Shown here: positions 9,701-15,666 of the stretch, piece after piece
Position numbering within the stretch: the stretch's first letter is position 1
Layout of the letters: the number at the start of each line of letters is the position of its first letter
NCBI GenBank assembly: GCA_038240295.1
Contig: JBBSDW010000056.1
Coordinates: 1-18,773, forward strand
Length of the DNA stretch: 18,773 nt
Source of the DNA: JABDDM01 sp038240295
GTDB taxonomy: Bacteria; Bacteroidota; Ignavibacteria; Palsa-1295
Direction of reading: 5' to 3'
The notes under the pieces: model-generated
Seen by the model: the letters and a program-made list of their open reading frames with translations, nothing else
What the model was told of the DNA's origin: nothing
Database searches by the model: none
Position numbers and translations under genes: made by a program

Positions 9701-9870
9701 TTGTTCGTGTAGTTCACGCTTGAAATGCCATCGAGTGTGTGATTCGAGTCGGTCAATGTCACATTGATACTATAGCCGACGTGTTGCTGCCAGTAGGCAT
9801 TGCCGGCCACCGCATTGTTTGAGACACTCAGTAACACCACGAAAAGAAGGAGGCCAGAGAGCTTCTTCAT
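6745..9870 (-). CDS. secreted M1-family zinc metallopeptidase with probable C-terminal outer-membrane beta-barrel
   Basis: A 1041-residue exported protein. Residues 1-22 form a Sec signal peptide (MKKLSG, a hydrophobic core, then AVAG). The M1 (gluzincin aminopeptidase) domain spans about 25-520: the substrate-anchoring GGMEY motif at 332-336, zinc ligands HEVAH at 357-361 and Glu380 in FMDEG (the HExxH-x18-E spacing), and a likely catalytic Tyr455 in VYGKTQAIL. After a beta-rich linker (about 525-640), roughly 400 residues show alternating aromatic/polar strands with short turns. The protein ends in Phe, with alternating hydrophobics before it (FRWKLSLGTTF), as in the C-terminal strand recognised by the BAM complex. 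This suggests a surface- or periplasm-tethered aminopeptidase. The barrel is inferred from pattern, not from a recognised family. The gene follows the aminotransferase after 80 bp. Confidence 0.88.
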   Translation of the reverse strand: MKKLSGLLLFVVLLSVSNNAVAGNAYWQQHVGYSINVTLTDSNHTLDGISSVNYTNNSPDTLHSIFFHLYYNAFQPGSMMDERSRAIISRPVVDRIAKLPPDEWGFYNIGNVTVQGKPMKALVTGTIMRIDLAQPLLPGESTTISVPFHEQIPRVIRRGGWMTSDGVEYSMSQWYPKVCEYDNEGWQIQEYIAREFYGVWGEFQVALTLPSRFTVGATGECTNPLEVKHGYDQIASGVKEGLIAPDPGVAGTTTWHFHANPVHDFAWVADDEYVHEWKTWRDTITLHSFYKQQYSKLWEKSLEYTEFSLNTYSNLVGPYVYRDFSTTMAGDGGMEYPQLIMITGYRPGLSLPGVIAHEVAHQWFYGMLGSNESRQAFMDEGFTSFMTTESMGREFGRFQQLPGTERSALDWFLPQFDNRSDNFRWYQGLAVTGYDEPLSIPHDWFREDAVGGLVYGKTQAILSMLEYDLGDSVFWLGMRNYYATWRLKHPHLVDFQTVMERTSGQKLDWFFDEWFYTNRTLDYDAESVHSESQGDSTLTTFKLKNRDLAVMPLDLTLHYNDGSTGQATIPLALNQKNGYQKPGDDRIFLPDWDWVSPEYKVTIATKLPVSWFEIDTSMRLQDLNRYNNFGGHFFEWHPVRGYWALWKQYFAQPPMDGYYAVVRPIVTYDANSSVNLGIGIKHGFNLLGSGDFKIIAKTKPTRIERDGTVTRPKWYDDIDAESSSSIDLRFIDRLTKATTLFSKMDGIATLQFGFTRQLRPVYLTLGPEQTISGYVQMQDRLNYAYPYYHTDWSAGKTRVAGANYGFRSESGATKFDAFVENSFWNSDYNFGRVRARVTQSFDLGNRFGLQLRLVGGTATGNVPIERRWNLGMASPVDEQTNGFWRAATNVDSSLDRKIGAFIEGGAGARGYSMAIATPQMLAATVGQHMLGFSGDVAIPNPLSSLGSFAATFRFNAFADAGWISDGNPSFFNDIQKRLMTDAGVTVYVDWLNWPPYQLRGVAEEYSKIPALGFTFPIYLNHPLDGKDPIAFRWKLSLGTTF

Positions 9871-9950
9871 TCAATGCAGTTAGGACGATTGCGAGTAACT
9901 AAAAGGTGACTGTCCCACCCTTCAGACGAACGACAGCCACAACAGACGTT

Positions 9951-11108
9951 TTACAGGATCTTCCGAATGCGATCGATTCCCTTTTCGATATTCTCGATCG
10001 AATTTGCATACGAGAACCGCAGATAGCCTTCTCCATAGGCACCGAACGATGTGCCGCTCAGACAAGCAACGTTCGCATCGTAGAGAATTTTGTTAGCGAG
10101 CGTGCGCGAATCCATGCCTGTCTTCGTGATATTCGGGAACACGTAGAATGCGCCAAGCGGGCGATGGCATTTGAATCCAGGCAACGAGTTCATGCCGTCG
10201 ACAATGAGATCGCGGCGCTCGCGGAATTTCTCGACCACGTTATCGACCCATTCCTGCGGGCCCGAAAGCGCTTCCATCCCTGCGACCTGAATAAAACTCG
10301 CGGTGCAGCTTGCGACATTCGTTTGAAGTTTGGCAACGATCGAAGCAAGCTCTGGCGGCATGATGCCGTAGCCTAAGCGCCAGCCGGTCATCGCGTAGGT
10401 CTTCGAGAAACCATCGAGAATGATTGTCCGCTCCGCCATGCCCGGATATTTTGCGATCGTCCCATTCTTGAAACCGTCATAGACCACGCGGCAGTAGATC
10501 TCATCGGCGAGCACCCAGATGTCGTGTTCGACAGCAATTTTTGCGATGGCTGCAAGGTCGGATTCGGTGAGGATCCCGCCGGTTGGATTCTGTGGCGAGT
10601 TGATGATGATCATCCGAGTCTTCGGTGTGACGAGTTTGCGAAGATCCTCGATATCAAAACTAAAATTCTTTTCTTCTTTCAAAACCAGCGGCACAGGAAT
10701 TCCGCCCGCGAGTTCGATCGCCGATTCATAGATCGGAAATCCGGGGTTCGGATAGACCACTTCGTCGCCCGGATCGACAACAGCCATGATCGCATAATAC
10801 ATGATGGGCTTCGCACCCGGGGTTACGACAACCTGATCGAAGGTAAACGAAAGTCCGCGGCGCTTGCCTTCAACTTCCGCGATCGTACGTCGAAATTCTG
10901 GAAGACCGGCAGCTGGACCGTAATGCGTAAAGCCCGCGTCCAGCGCGTCCTTCGCAGCTTTTATGATGTTGGGTGCAGTGTCGAAATCGGGTTCGCCGAT
11001 CTCAAGATGAATAATGTCGCGACCCTGCGCTTCAAGCTCCCTGGCTTTTGCAAGCACAACGAAAGAAGTCTCTGTCCCAAGTTTATCGATCCGGTTTGCG
11101 ATGTGCAT
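9951..11108 (-). CDS. pyridoxal-phosphate aminotransferase, class I/II (aspartate aminotransferase-like)
   Basis: A 385-residue fold-type I aminotransferase. Visible landmarks are IGEPDFDT (37-44), Asn174 in SPQNPTGG, Asp202 in ADEIY (pairs with the pyridine nitrogen of PLP), the Schiff-base Lys236 in GFSKTYAMTGWRLGY, and Arg364 in GYLRFSYA (binds the substrate carboxylate). This is the pattern of the prokaryotic aspartate/aromatic subgroup, transferring amino groups between an amino acid and 2-oxoglutarate. The exact amino acid cannot be told. I chose the ATG at 11106-11108 because MHIANRIDKLG matches the family N-terminus; a TTG at 11141 would add 11 residues. A promoter-like box lies 39 bp upstream, so it may start its own transcript although it follows ypdA on the same strand. 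Confidence 0.92.
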   Translation of the reverse strand: MHIANRIDKLGTETSFVVLAKARELEAQGRDIIHLEIGEPDFDTAPNIIKAAKDALDAGFTHYGPAAGLPEFRRTIAEVEGKRRGLSFTFDQVVVTPGAKPIMYYAIMAVVDPGDEVVYPNPGFPIYESAIELAGGIPVPLVLKEEKNFSFDIEDLRKLVTPKTRMIIINSPQNPTGGILTESDLAAIAKIAVEHDIWVLADEIYCRVVYDGFKNGTIAKYPGMAERTIILDGFSKTYAMTGWRLGYGIMPPELASIVAKLQTNVASCTASFIQVAGMEALSGPQEWVDNVVEKFRERRDLIVDGMNSLPGFKCHRPLGAFYVFPNITKTGMDSRTLANKILYDANVACLSGTSFGAYGEGYLRFSYANSIENIEKGIDRIRKIL

Positions 11109-11146
11109 CACTGCTGGCTTTCTGAAGTTGACGGTTAACAATTATG

Positions 11147-11154
11147 CAAAAATA
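11147..11154 (-). promoter_or_regulatory. candidate Bacteroidota-type -7 promoter box for the aminotransferase gene
   Basis: Read on the minus strand this is TATTTTTG, an exact TAnnTTTG and identical to the box before scpA. It lies 39 bp upstream of the aminotransferase ATG at 11108. A TTCG (11077+100, i.e. 11177-11180) about 22 bp further upstream loosely resembles the -33 TTTG. The placement just after the ypdA stop fits an internal promoter. Confidence 0.42.
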
Positions 11155-11195
11155 AGAGAATTATCGGCCAGCATTTCGAATCCGGTTGTCGGGGC

Positions 11196-12194
11196 CTATT
11201 CGATCAATCGTGTCTTCTTCGCATCGGCGAGCCGGCGCTTGATGACGCCGATGATCGTATAGGCGTGGAGTCTGCCGTTCTCAATAAACACCGTACCCGT
11301 TTCGCAGCCGCACGAGACGCTGCCAGCGATAAAGACGTTCGGCACATTCGTCTCGAAGGTGTCGGGGTTGTGAGTGGGAATGATGCTCATCGCGTCAACG
11401 GTGATGCCGCAAGCTTCAAGTAATTTCACATTCGGATGGTAACCGGTCAATGCGAAAAGCTGATCGCATTCGATCTGCTGCTCACCATCCTTGTTGCGAA
11501 TGATGACGTGATCCTTCGCAACCGAGATCACTTCGGTTTCAAAGAACGCTCTGATCGCGCCTGCTTTGATTCGATTTTCAATGTTCGGCTTTACCCAGTA
11601 TTTCACCGATTGACCGATCGACTTCCCGCGCACGATCATGGTAACGTTCGCTTTGTGATGCAAGAGATCGAGAGCGGCTTCGACAGCGGAGTTTTGTCCG
11701 CCGATAACCACGACATTCTTTCGATAGTATGGATGGCCTTCGGTGTAGTAGTGACTTACATGCGGTAGCTCTTCGCCCGGAATGTTGAGTAGCGCAGGGT
11801 TATCGAAATATCCCGTCGCCACTACGACATTTCTTGCGGTGCGGTCGCCAGTGTTGCTGTGAACAACAACCTTTCGATCACCGCTTGAAAGGCCGTTGAC
11901 TTCTTCGCCGAATGCGATCTTGAGATCGAAGTGATCGGTTACCTCCCGATAGTACGTTAGCCCTTCGATACGATTTGGATGTTGGTTTGGCGTGATGAAT
12001 GGAATGCCTCCGATCTCGAGCAATGGCGGCGTCGAGAAAAAGGACATCTCGAGCGGGTAATGCAAAATCGAATTTGCGACCGCGCCTCGTTCGAGAATCA
12101 GATACGAAAGCCCCGCCTTTTGCGCCTCGATGGCCACCGAAAGTCCTGCCGGACCGCCGCCAATAATGATCAGATCAAGAACTTCTGCCATCAT
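11196..12194 (-). CDS. ypdA: YpdA-like FAD/NAD(P)-dependent thiol-disulfide reductase (bacillithiol reductase family)
   Basis: A 332-residue single-module flavoprotein. The FAD-binding motif GGGPAGLS is at 12-19, the NADPH-binding VVVIGGQNSAVEAALDL at 161-177, and the second FAD segment NVFIAGSV at 286-293, followed by GTVFIENGRLHAY. The overall pattern, including SFFSTPPLLEIGG and TYYREV, matches YpdA (Bdr), which reduces bacillithiol disulfide in Firmicutes. In S. aureus YpdA the GGGPC motif holds the redox-active Cys14; here that position is Ala16. A Cys-Gly-Cys occurs instead at 295-297. The true substrate may therefore differ. Two ATGs (12194 and 12191) precede Ala3; the first overlaps the crotonase stop as ATGA, which indicates translational coupling. 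Confidence 0.85.
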   Translation of the reverse strand: MMAEVLDLIIIGGGPAGLSVAIEAQKAGLSYLILERGAVANSILHYPLEMSFFSTPPLLEIGGIPFITPNQHPNRIEGLTYYREVTDHFDLKIAFGEEVNGLSSGDRKVVVHSNTGDRTARNVVVATGYFDNPALLNIPGEELPHVSHYYTEGHPYYRKNVVVIGGQNSAVEAALDLLHHKANVTMIVRGKSIGQSVKYWVKPNIENRIKAGAIRAFFETEVISVAKDHVIIRNKDGEQQIECDQLFALTGYHPNVKLLEACGITVDAMSIIPTHNPDTFETNVPNVFIAGSVSCGCETGTVFIENGRLHAYTIIGVIKRRLADAKKTRLIE

Positions 12195-12958
12195 GATTTT
12201 GCGAGAAATTTCGCGATGCCTCGTTTCGTATCCTCCGTTGTGCGCGCGAGCGCATTCATGCTCGACGCATATTCAAGCCCTGCTTCGAGACTCATTCCAT
12301 GCGACGCGGCAATCAGCGATTTCGTAAGCGCGATCGCCGAAGGTGGATTTCGTGAAACGAGATCGGCATAGGCCATGACAGATTGCTCGAGCGATCCGCA
12401 CGGAACAACATACTGCACGAGTCCGAGTGAGTAGGCTTCTTCAGCTGTTATGCGGCGCGCCGATAAGAGGAGTTCGCGTGCGTGTTGCTCGCCGATCTTG
12501 CGAATAAGGAATACCGAGACGAGTGCTGGGATAAACCCCAGGGACACTTCCGTATAACCGAATTCGGAATCGTCGGCAGCGAAAATCACATCACAGACCA
12601 TCGCGAGTCCGCAACCGCCCGCAAGCGCCGCACCATGCACCTGCGCGATCACGAAACGGGGATAGGTGTAAATCTTCCAGAGTAAATCACGCAGTGCGCG
12701 GGAGTCGGCAAGATTTTCTTCAGGCCCGAACTCGGTGATCTGCTGGATATACGCAAGGTCAGCACCAGCGCTAAAGACATTCCCTTCCGAGCGAAGGACG
12801 ACGACGCGAACATCAATATCGTCGAGCAATGAATCGAAGGCAGCGCCCATTTCCCGAATAAGTGCGGGCGAAAGTGCATTTCGCTTTTCGGGCCGGTTCA
12901 TCGTGATGAAGGCAACCGGATGATGCTTTTGGATAGTAACTAATTTCTCTTCAGGCAT
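12191..12958 (-). CDS. enoyl-CoA hydratase/isomerase (crotonase) family protein, methylglutaconyl-CoA hydratase-like
   Basis: A 255-residue crotonase. The oxyanion hole is formed by SAGADLAYI (63-71) and GAALAGGCGLAMVCD (109-123). Of the two glutamates of mitochondrial enoyl-CoA hydratase, the second is present (Glu137 in YTEVSLGFIPA), while the first is replaced by Gly117. The GLA...CD and TEVSLGFIPALVS pattern is closest to LiuC/AtuE-type methylglutaconyl-CoA hydratases of leucine or isoprenoid degradation, but no liu genes accompany it here. A role in beta-oxidation or as an isomerase is equally possible. The ATG at 12958 leads directly into the conserved N-terminus and has no Shine-Dalgarno sequence. 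It is first of a coupled pair with ypdA. Confidence 0.9.
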   Translation of the reverse strand: MPEEKLVTIQKHHPVAFITMNRPEKRNALSPALIREMGAAFDSLLDDIDVRVVVLRSEGNVFSAGADLAYIQQITEFGPEENLADSRALRDLLWKIYTYPRFVIAQVHGAALAGGCGLAMVCDVIFAADDSEFGYTEVSLGFIPALVSVFLIRKIGEQHARELLLSARRITAEEAYSLGLVQYVVPCGSLEQSVMAYADLVSRNPPSAIALTKSLIAASHGMSLEAGLEYASSMNALARTTEDTKRGIAKFLAKS

Positions 12959-12977
12959 GGTCGTATTGATCGTGCGA

Positions 12978-12985
12978 CAAAGTTA
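12978..12985 (-). promoter_or_regulatory. candidate Bacteroidota-type -7 promoter box for the crotonase-ypdA pair
   Basis: Read on the minus strand this is TAACTTTG, an exact TAnnTTTG, 19 bp upstream of the crotonase ATG, which would give a very short leader. A TTG lies about 23 bp further upstream, slightly beyond the usual 19-21 bp spacing. It sits in the 98-bp divergent spacer shared with the HicB-like gene. Confidence 0.38.
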
Positions 12986-13056
12986 CGGACGATCGTGGAA
13001 GTCAGGAGCAAGCCCGTGGAATGAGCCTTCGACCCTCCATTTTCGGTTACTTTGGC

Positions 13057-13284
13057 ATGACAAAAATTTGGACACTTACGGCAGTCGTGCATCAAGAGGA
13101 GAGATTTTTCGTCGCGGAATGCCCTGAACTAGGAACGGTCAGTCAAGGTAAAACTTTCGAGGAAGCACTCACCAATTTGCGGGAGGCTACGGACCTCTTT
13201 GTCGAAGAATTTGGTCCACCGACAGTTATGCCATCGCGCCCACTTGTACCGACGTTTGAATCCGCATTCCAGATGAATGCCTAA
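13057..13284 (+). CDS. orphan HicB-like (UPF0150) protein
   Basis: A 75-residue protein with the HicB antitoxin N-terminal fold: a strand (IWTLTAVVHQEERFFVAECPEL), a turn (GTVSQGKT), then the helix FEEALTNLREATDLFVEEFG. HicB proteins neutralise the small RNase HicA. The tail (about 52-75: PPTVMPSRPLVPTFESAF) has no recognisable ribbon-helix-helix or HTH DNA-binding domain. No HicA reading frame is visible on either side: upstream is the divergent crotonase gene, and downstream is a structured spacer with no coding signal. Solitary HicB-like proteins are common and often not part of a toxin-antitoxin pair. The ATG at 13057 is preferred over one at 13021, since the fold begins immediately after it. 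Confidence 0.72.
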   Translation: MTKIWTLTAVVHQEERFFVAECPELGTVSQGKTFEEALTNLREATDLFVEEFGPPTVMPSRPLVPTFESAFQMNA

Positions 13285-13311
13285 GTTATTTGATTGAATA
13301 GCTTGGAAGGT

Positions 13312-13398
13312 CGGCCGCGCTGCGGCGATGGGTGCGAAAATGTTGCGTCCTACCCCACGCTTCCGCGTGGGGCTATGCATGGGCGGCCGCGCTGCGGC
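13312..13398. repeat. cluster of three GC-rich hairpins flanked by a 15-bp direct repeat
   Basis: CGGCCGCGCTGCGGC occurs twice, at 13312-13326 and 13384-13398, 72 bp apart. Each copy folds as GCCGC-GCT-GCGGC. Midway lies a perfect 8-bp stem, CCCCACGC (13353-13360), loop TTCC, GCGTGGGG (13365-13372). The cluster lies between the convergent stops of the HicB-like gene and ispG. No U-run follows, so it is not a typical intrinsic terminator. The symmetrical layout resembles a REP/BIME or a small non-autonomous element. Confidence 0.7.
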
Positions 13399-13454
13399 AG
13401 GGGAATCTTGGCAAGCGAGGCTGCGGTGTTATTTCTGGCCACACATCCCTACAG

Positions 13455-13501
13455 CCCTTTCCCACTGTTCCCTGTTACCCGTTCCCTATTCCCTGTCCCC
13501 T
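13455..13501 (-). other. G-quadruplex-capable tract in the 3' region after ispG
   Basis: On the plus strand there are seven C-tracts of 3-4 bases (13455-57, 13461-63, 13470-72, 13478-80, 13484-86, 13491-93, 13497-500) with spacers of 3-6 bases. The minus strand is therefore a run of seven G-tracts, enough for a G-quadruplex. It also reads as a degenerate 7-8-bp repeat around GTTCCCT. It begins 1 bp past the ispG stop codon, so any ispG transcript would contain it as RNA. Confidence 0.65.
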
Positions 13502-14641
13502 CTAATGTTCAGGAACAAAGTTCGCAACTTCCTCTAACAGTGTAGCTACGATCTCTTCCTCTTTGATCCGTTTGATGAGCTGGCCTTTGCGGTAGAGGAG
13601 CGCTACTCCCTGACCTGCAGCGATGCCGATATCGGCTTCGGAAGCTTCGCCTGGGCCGTTTACAACACAGCCGAGGATGGCGATCTTTACAGGTTTCTTG
13701 ACGTGTGCGAGTGCTTCTTCGAGTTCGCGTGTGACTTTGAAAAGATCAATTTCCAATCTGCCGCAGGTTGGGCAGGCGATGATCTCGACGTTCCGGCTTG
13801 CCAGCGAGAGTGAGCGCAAGATTTCCTTGCCGACCTCTACTTCGCGTTCCGGTTCGTCGGTGAGCGATACGCGAATCGTGTCGCCAATGCCTTCGGCAAG
13901 GAGTGCTCCGATCCCGACCGCCGATTTGATCGTGCCGATCTTCGCGGTGCCGGCTTCCGTTACGCCGAGATGAAGCGGATAATCGGTACGCTGCGCGATC
14001 AAGCGATAAGCTTCGATCATCAGTCGTACGTCGGTTGACTTGACACTTATGATCACATCCTCGAAATCGAAATCTTCGCAGATCTTCGCATGACGCATTG
14101 CAGATTCGAAGAGCGCTTCGGCCGTGGGATAGCCATGCTTTGCGAGAATATCCTCTTCGAGCGATCCCGAATTTACTCCGATGCGAATCGGGATGTGCTT
14201 CTCTTTCGCTTTGCCGAGCACCTCGTGGATGCGCTGGATGGAGCCGATATTGCCCGGATTCAGCCGCACCTTCGCGACATTCGCCTCGATCGCTTTGAGC
14301 GCAAATACGTGATTAAAATGAATGTCGGCCACAACAGGTATCTTCGAACCCCGCACGATTGCGTCCATTGCTTCGGCAGCTTCCCAATCGTTGACGGTGA
14401 CGCGAATGATGTCGCAGCCCGCTTCTTCGACGCGCCGAATTTGCTCGAGCGTTGCCTTCACATCGCCGGTCTTCGTCTTCGTCATTGACTGCACGCTGAT
14501 CGGCGCACCACCGCCGACAGCAATTCCGCCAACCATCACCTTACGCGATTTCCTCCGCGGCGTGTGACTCGGCTGCATGATGATCCCGGCAGGCGTGTCG
14601 ATAAGCGGTAGCGTGAGATCCAGAATCGGGTGCGTATCCAT
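13502..14641 (-). CDS. ispG: 4-hydroxy-3-methylbut-2-enyl diphosphate synthase (IspG/GcpE)
   Basis: The penultimate enzyme of the MEP isoprenoid pathway, reducing MEcPP to HMBPP with a [4Fe-4S] cluster. The TIM-barrel domain begins at RRKSRKVMVGG (about 29-39), with GGGAPISVQSMTKTKTGDV and DIIRVTV. The cluster ligands are the two Cys of CPTCGRLEIDL and the Cys of GCVVNGPGEASEADIGIAAG near the C-terminus. At 379 residues it is the compact two-domain form (E. coli is 372), without the large extra domain of plant, chlamydial and most Bacteroidota homologues. The ATG at 14641 is given; an ATG at 14578 (MQPSHTPRRKS) aligns better with the E. coli N-terminus and would remove 21 residues. Neither has a Shine-Dalgarno sequence. 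It lies 22 bp after the rhomboid gene, probably in one transcript. Confidence 0.95.
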   Translation of the reverse strand: MDTHPILDLTLPLIDTPAGIIMQPSHTPRRKSRKVMVGGIAVGGGAPISVQSMTKTKTGDVKATLEQIRRVEEAGCDIIRVTVNDWEAAEAMDAIVRGSKIPVVADIHFNHVFALKAIEANVAKVRLNPGNIGSIQRIHEVLGKAKEKHIPIRIGVNSGSLEEDILAKHGYPTAEALFESAMRHAKICEDFDFEDVIISVKSTDVRLMIEAYRLIAQRTDYPLHLGVTEAGTAKIGTIKSAVGIGALLAEGIGDTIRVSLTDEPEREVEVGKEILRSLSLASRNVEIIACPTCGRLEIDLFKVTRELEEALAHVKKPVKIAILGCVVNGPGEASEADIGIAAGQGVALLYRKGQLIKRIKEEEIVATLLEEVANFVPEH

Positions 14642-14663
14642 CGTTCGAGTTCGTATTTAAAAG

Positions 14664-15644
14664 TTATCGTTTCTCATCCATCTTGCGTGAGGCTTCGAAG
14701 AGGATCTCGCGTTCTTCTTTCGAAAGATTCTGATATCCTGTGGCAGCGATCTTATCGAGAATGCGGTCAACATCGTCTTGGGTGATGACGTGCGTTCCTT
14801 TCGGTTCAGGCTTTGCGGCAGCTTTCGTGCCACTCGTGCCGAGATCGTAGTATTCGGCTTCGACAGGTTCGTCGAGATCCTCCTTGGCGTGCCGGATGAA
14901 CGTCGGATGCTTCGGCTGCGAAGGTTCTTTGAAGTTTTGCCAGACGCCTTTTACCCCGCTGTTCTCCGATTTATTCCTGAGCCTGCCGAACAACTGCGGC
15001 CCGCCCGCATCGATGATCATGTATATGATGCCGACTACCGCTCCACCAATGTGAGCAAAATGCGCAACGCCATCTGCTCCCTGAAAGCCCTCGTAGAGTT
15101 CGTACCCAAGATAAAACAAGACGAAGTACTTTGCTTTGATGGGAATGAAAAAATAAAAGTATATCATGCGGTCGGGGAACAGCAACCCGAATGCAGCGAG
15201 AAGTCCGAAGACGGCGCCGGACGCCCCCAACATCGGTGCCGGAGGAATTCCAATGAGGGGACTTACGATCAAGTGGGCGGCTGCACCACCGAGCCCGCAG
15301 AGCATATAGTAGATAATGAATTTCTTCGATCCCCAGGTATTCTCCAGCTCCGCGCCGAACATCCAAAGCACGAGCATATTGACTGCTATGTGTCCGAATC
15401 CCGCATGGAGGAACATGTAAGTGATCGGCTGCCAGAAGTGAAATTCTGGGGTGCCGATCGGCCAGAGATAGCAGTATTGAATATACTCGCTGATCGATTT
15501 GCCTTGATAGGTCATTCGATCGAAGAGGAGTTGAAAAAGATAAAGACCGATGTTGGTCGCGAGTAGAAATTTGATCATCGGAGGAAAGTACGATCCCCCG
15601 AGTCCCCTGCCAAATCTTACTTGCTTGGATCCGCCGCTCGCCAT
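14664..15644 (-). CDS. rhomboid-family intramembrane serine protease
   Basis: A 326-residue membrane protease that cuts substrates within the lipid bilayer. A six-helix core spans about residues 23-213. The catalytic dyad is Ser142 in GASGAVFG and His198 in AHFAHIGG. The upstream oxyanion-side HxxxxHxxxN pattern is His80, His85 and Asn89 (FLHAGFGHIAVNM), and ELENTWGSKKF (99-109) lies in the L1-type region. The cytosolic C-terminus (about 214-326) is charged and ends in a helical segment, DVDRILDKIAATGYQNLSKE..., of the kind attached to many Bacteroidota rhomboids (DUF6576-like, from memory). The substrate is unknown. The ATG at 15644 gives a short basic N-tail before the first helix. It is upstream of ispG and probably co-transcribed with it. 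Confidence 0.93.
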   Translation of the reverse strand: MASGGSKQVRFGRGLGGSYFPPMIKFLLATNIGLYLFQLLFDRMTYQGKSISEYIQYCYLWPIGTPEFHFWQPITYMFLHAGFGHIAVNMLVLWMFGAELENTWGSKKFIIYYMLCGLGGAAAHLIVSPLIGIPPAPMLGASGAVFGLLAAFGLLFPDRMIYFYFFIPIKAKYFVLFYLGYELYEGFQGADGVAHFAHIGGAVVGIIYMIIDAGGPQLFGRLRNKSENSGVKGVWQNFKEPSQPKHPTFIRHAKEDLDEPVEAEYYDLGTSGTKAAAKPEPKGTHVITQDDVDRILDKIAATGYQNLSKEEREILFEASRKMDEKR

Positions 15645-15666
15645 AGTAGTTAAAAGTATCCGGATG

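Noticed and set aside
10524..11138. A 204-codon plus-strand open frame opposite the aminotransferase.
   Set aside because: Antisense shadow of a gene with all PLP-binding residues; no domain in the alternative translation.
13294..13545. A short plus-strand open frame after the HicB-like gene, considered as a possible HicA toxin.
   Set aside because: The translation comes from the hairpin cluster and C-tracts, overlaps the end of ispG and lacks the HicA dsRNA-binding-like fold and catalytic His.
14778..15566. A 262-codon plus-strand open frame opposite the rhomboid gene.
   Set aside because: Antisense shadow; the rhomboid protein has intact catalytic residues and transmembrane helices over the same span.
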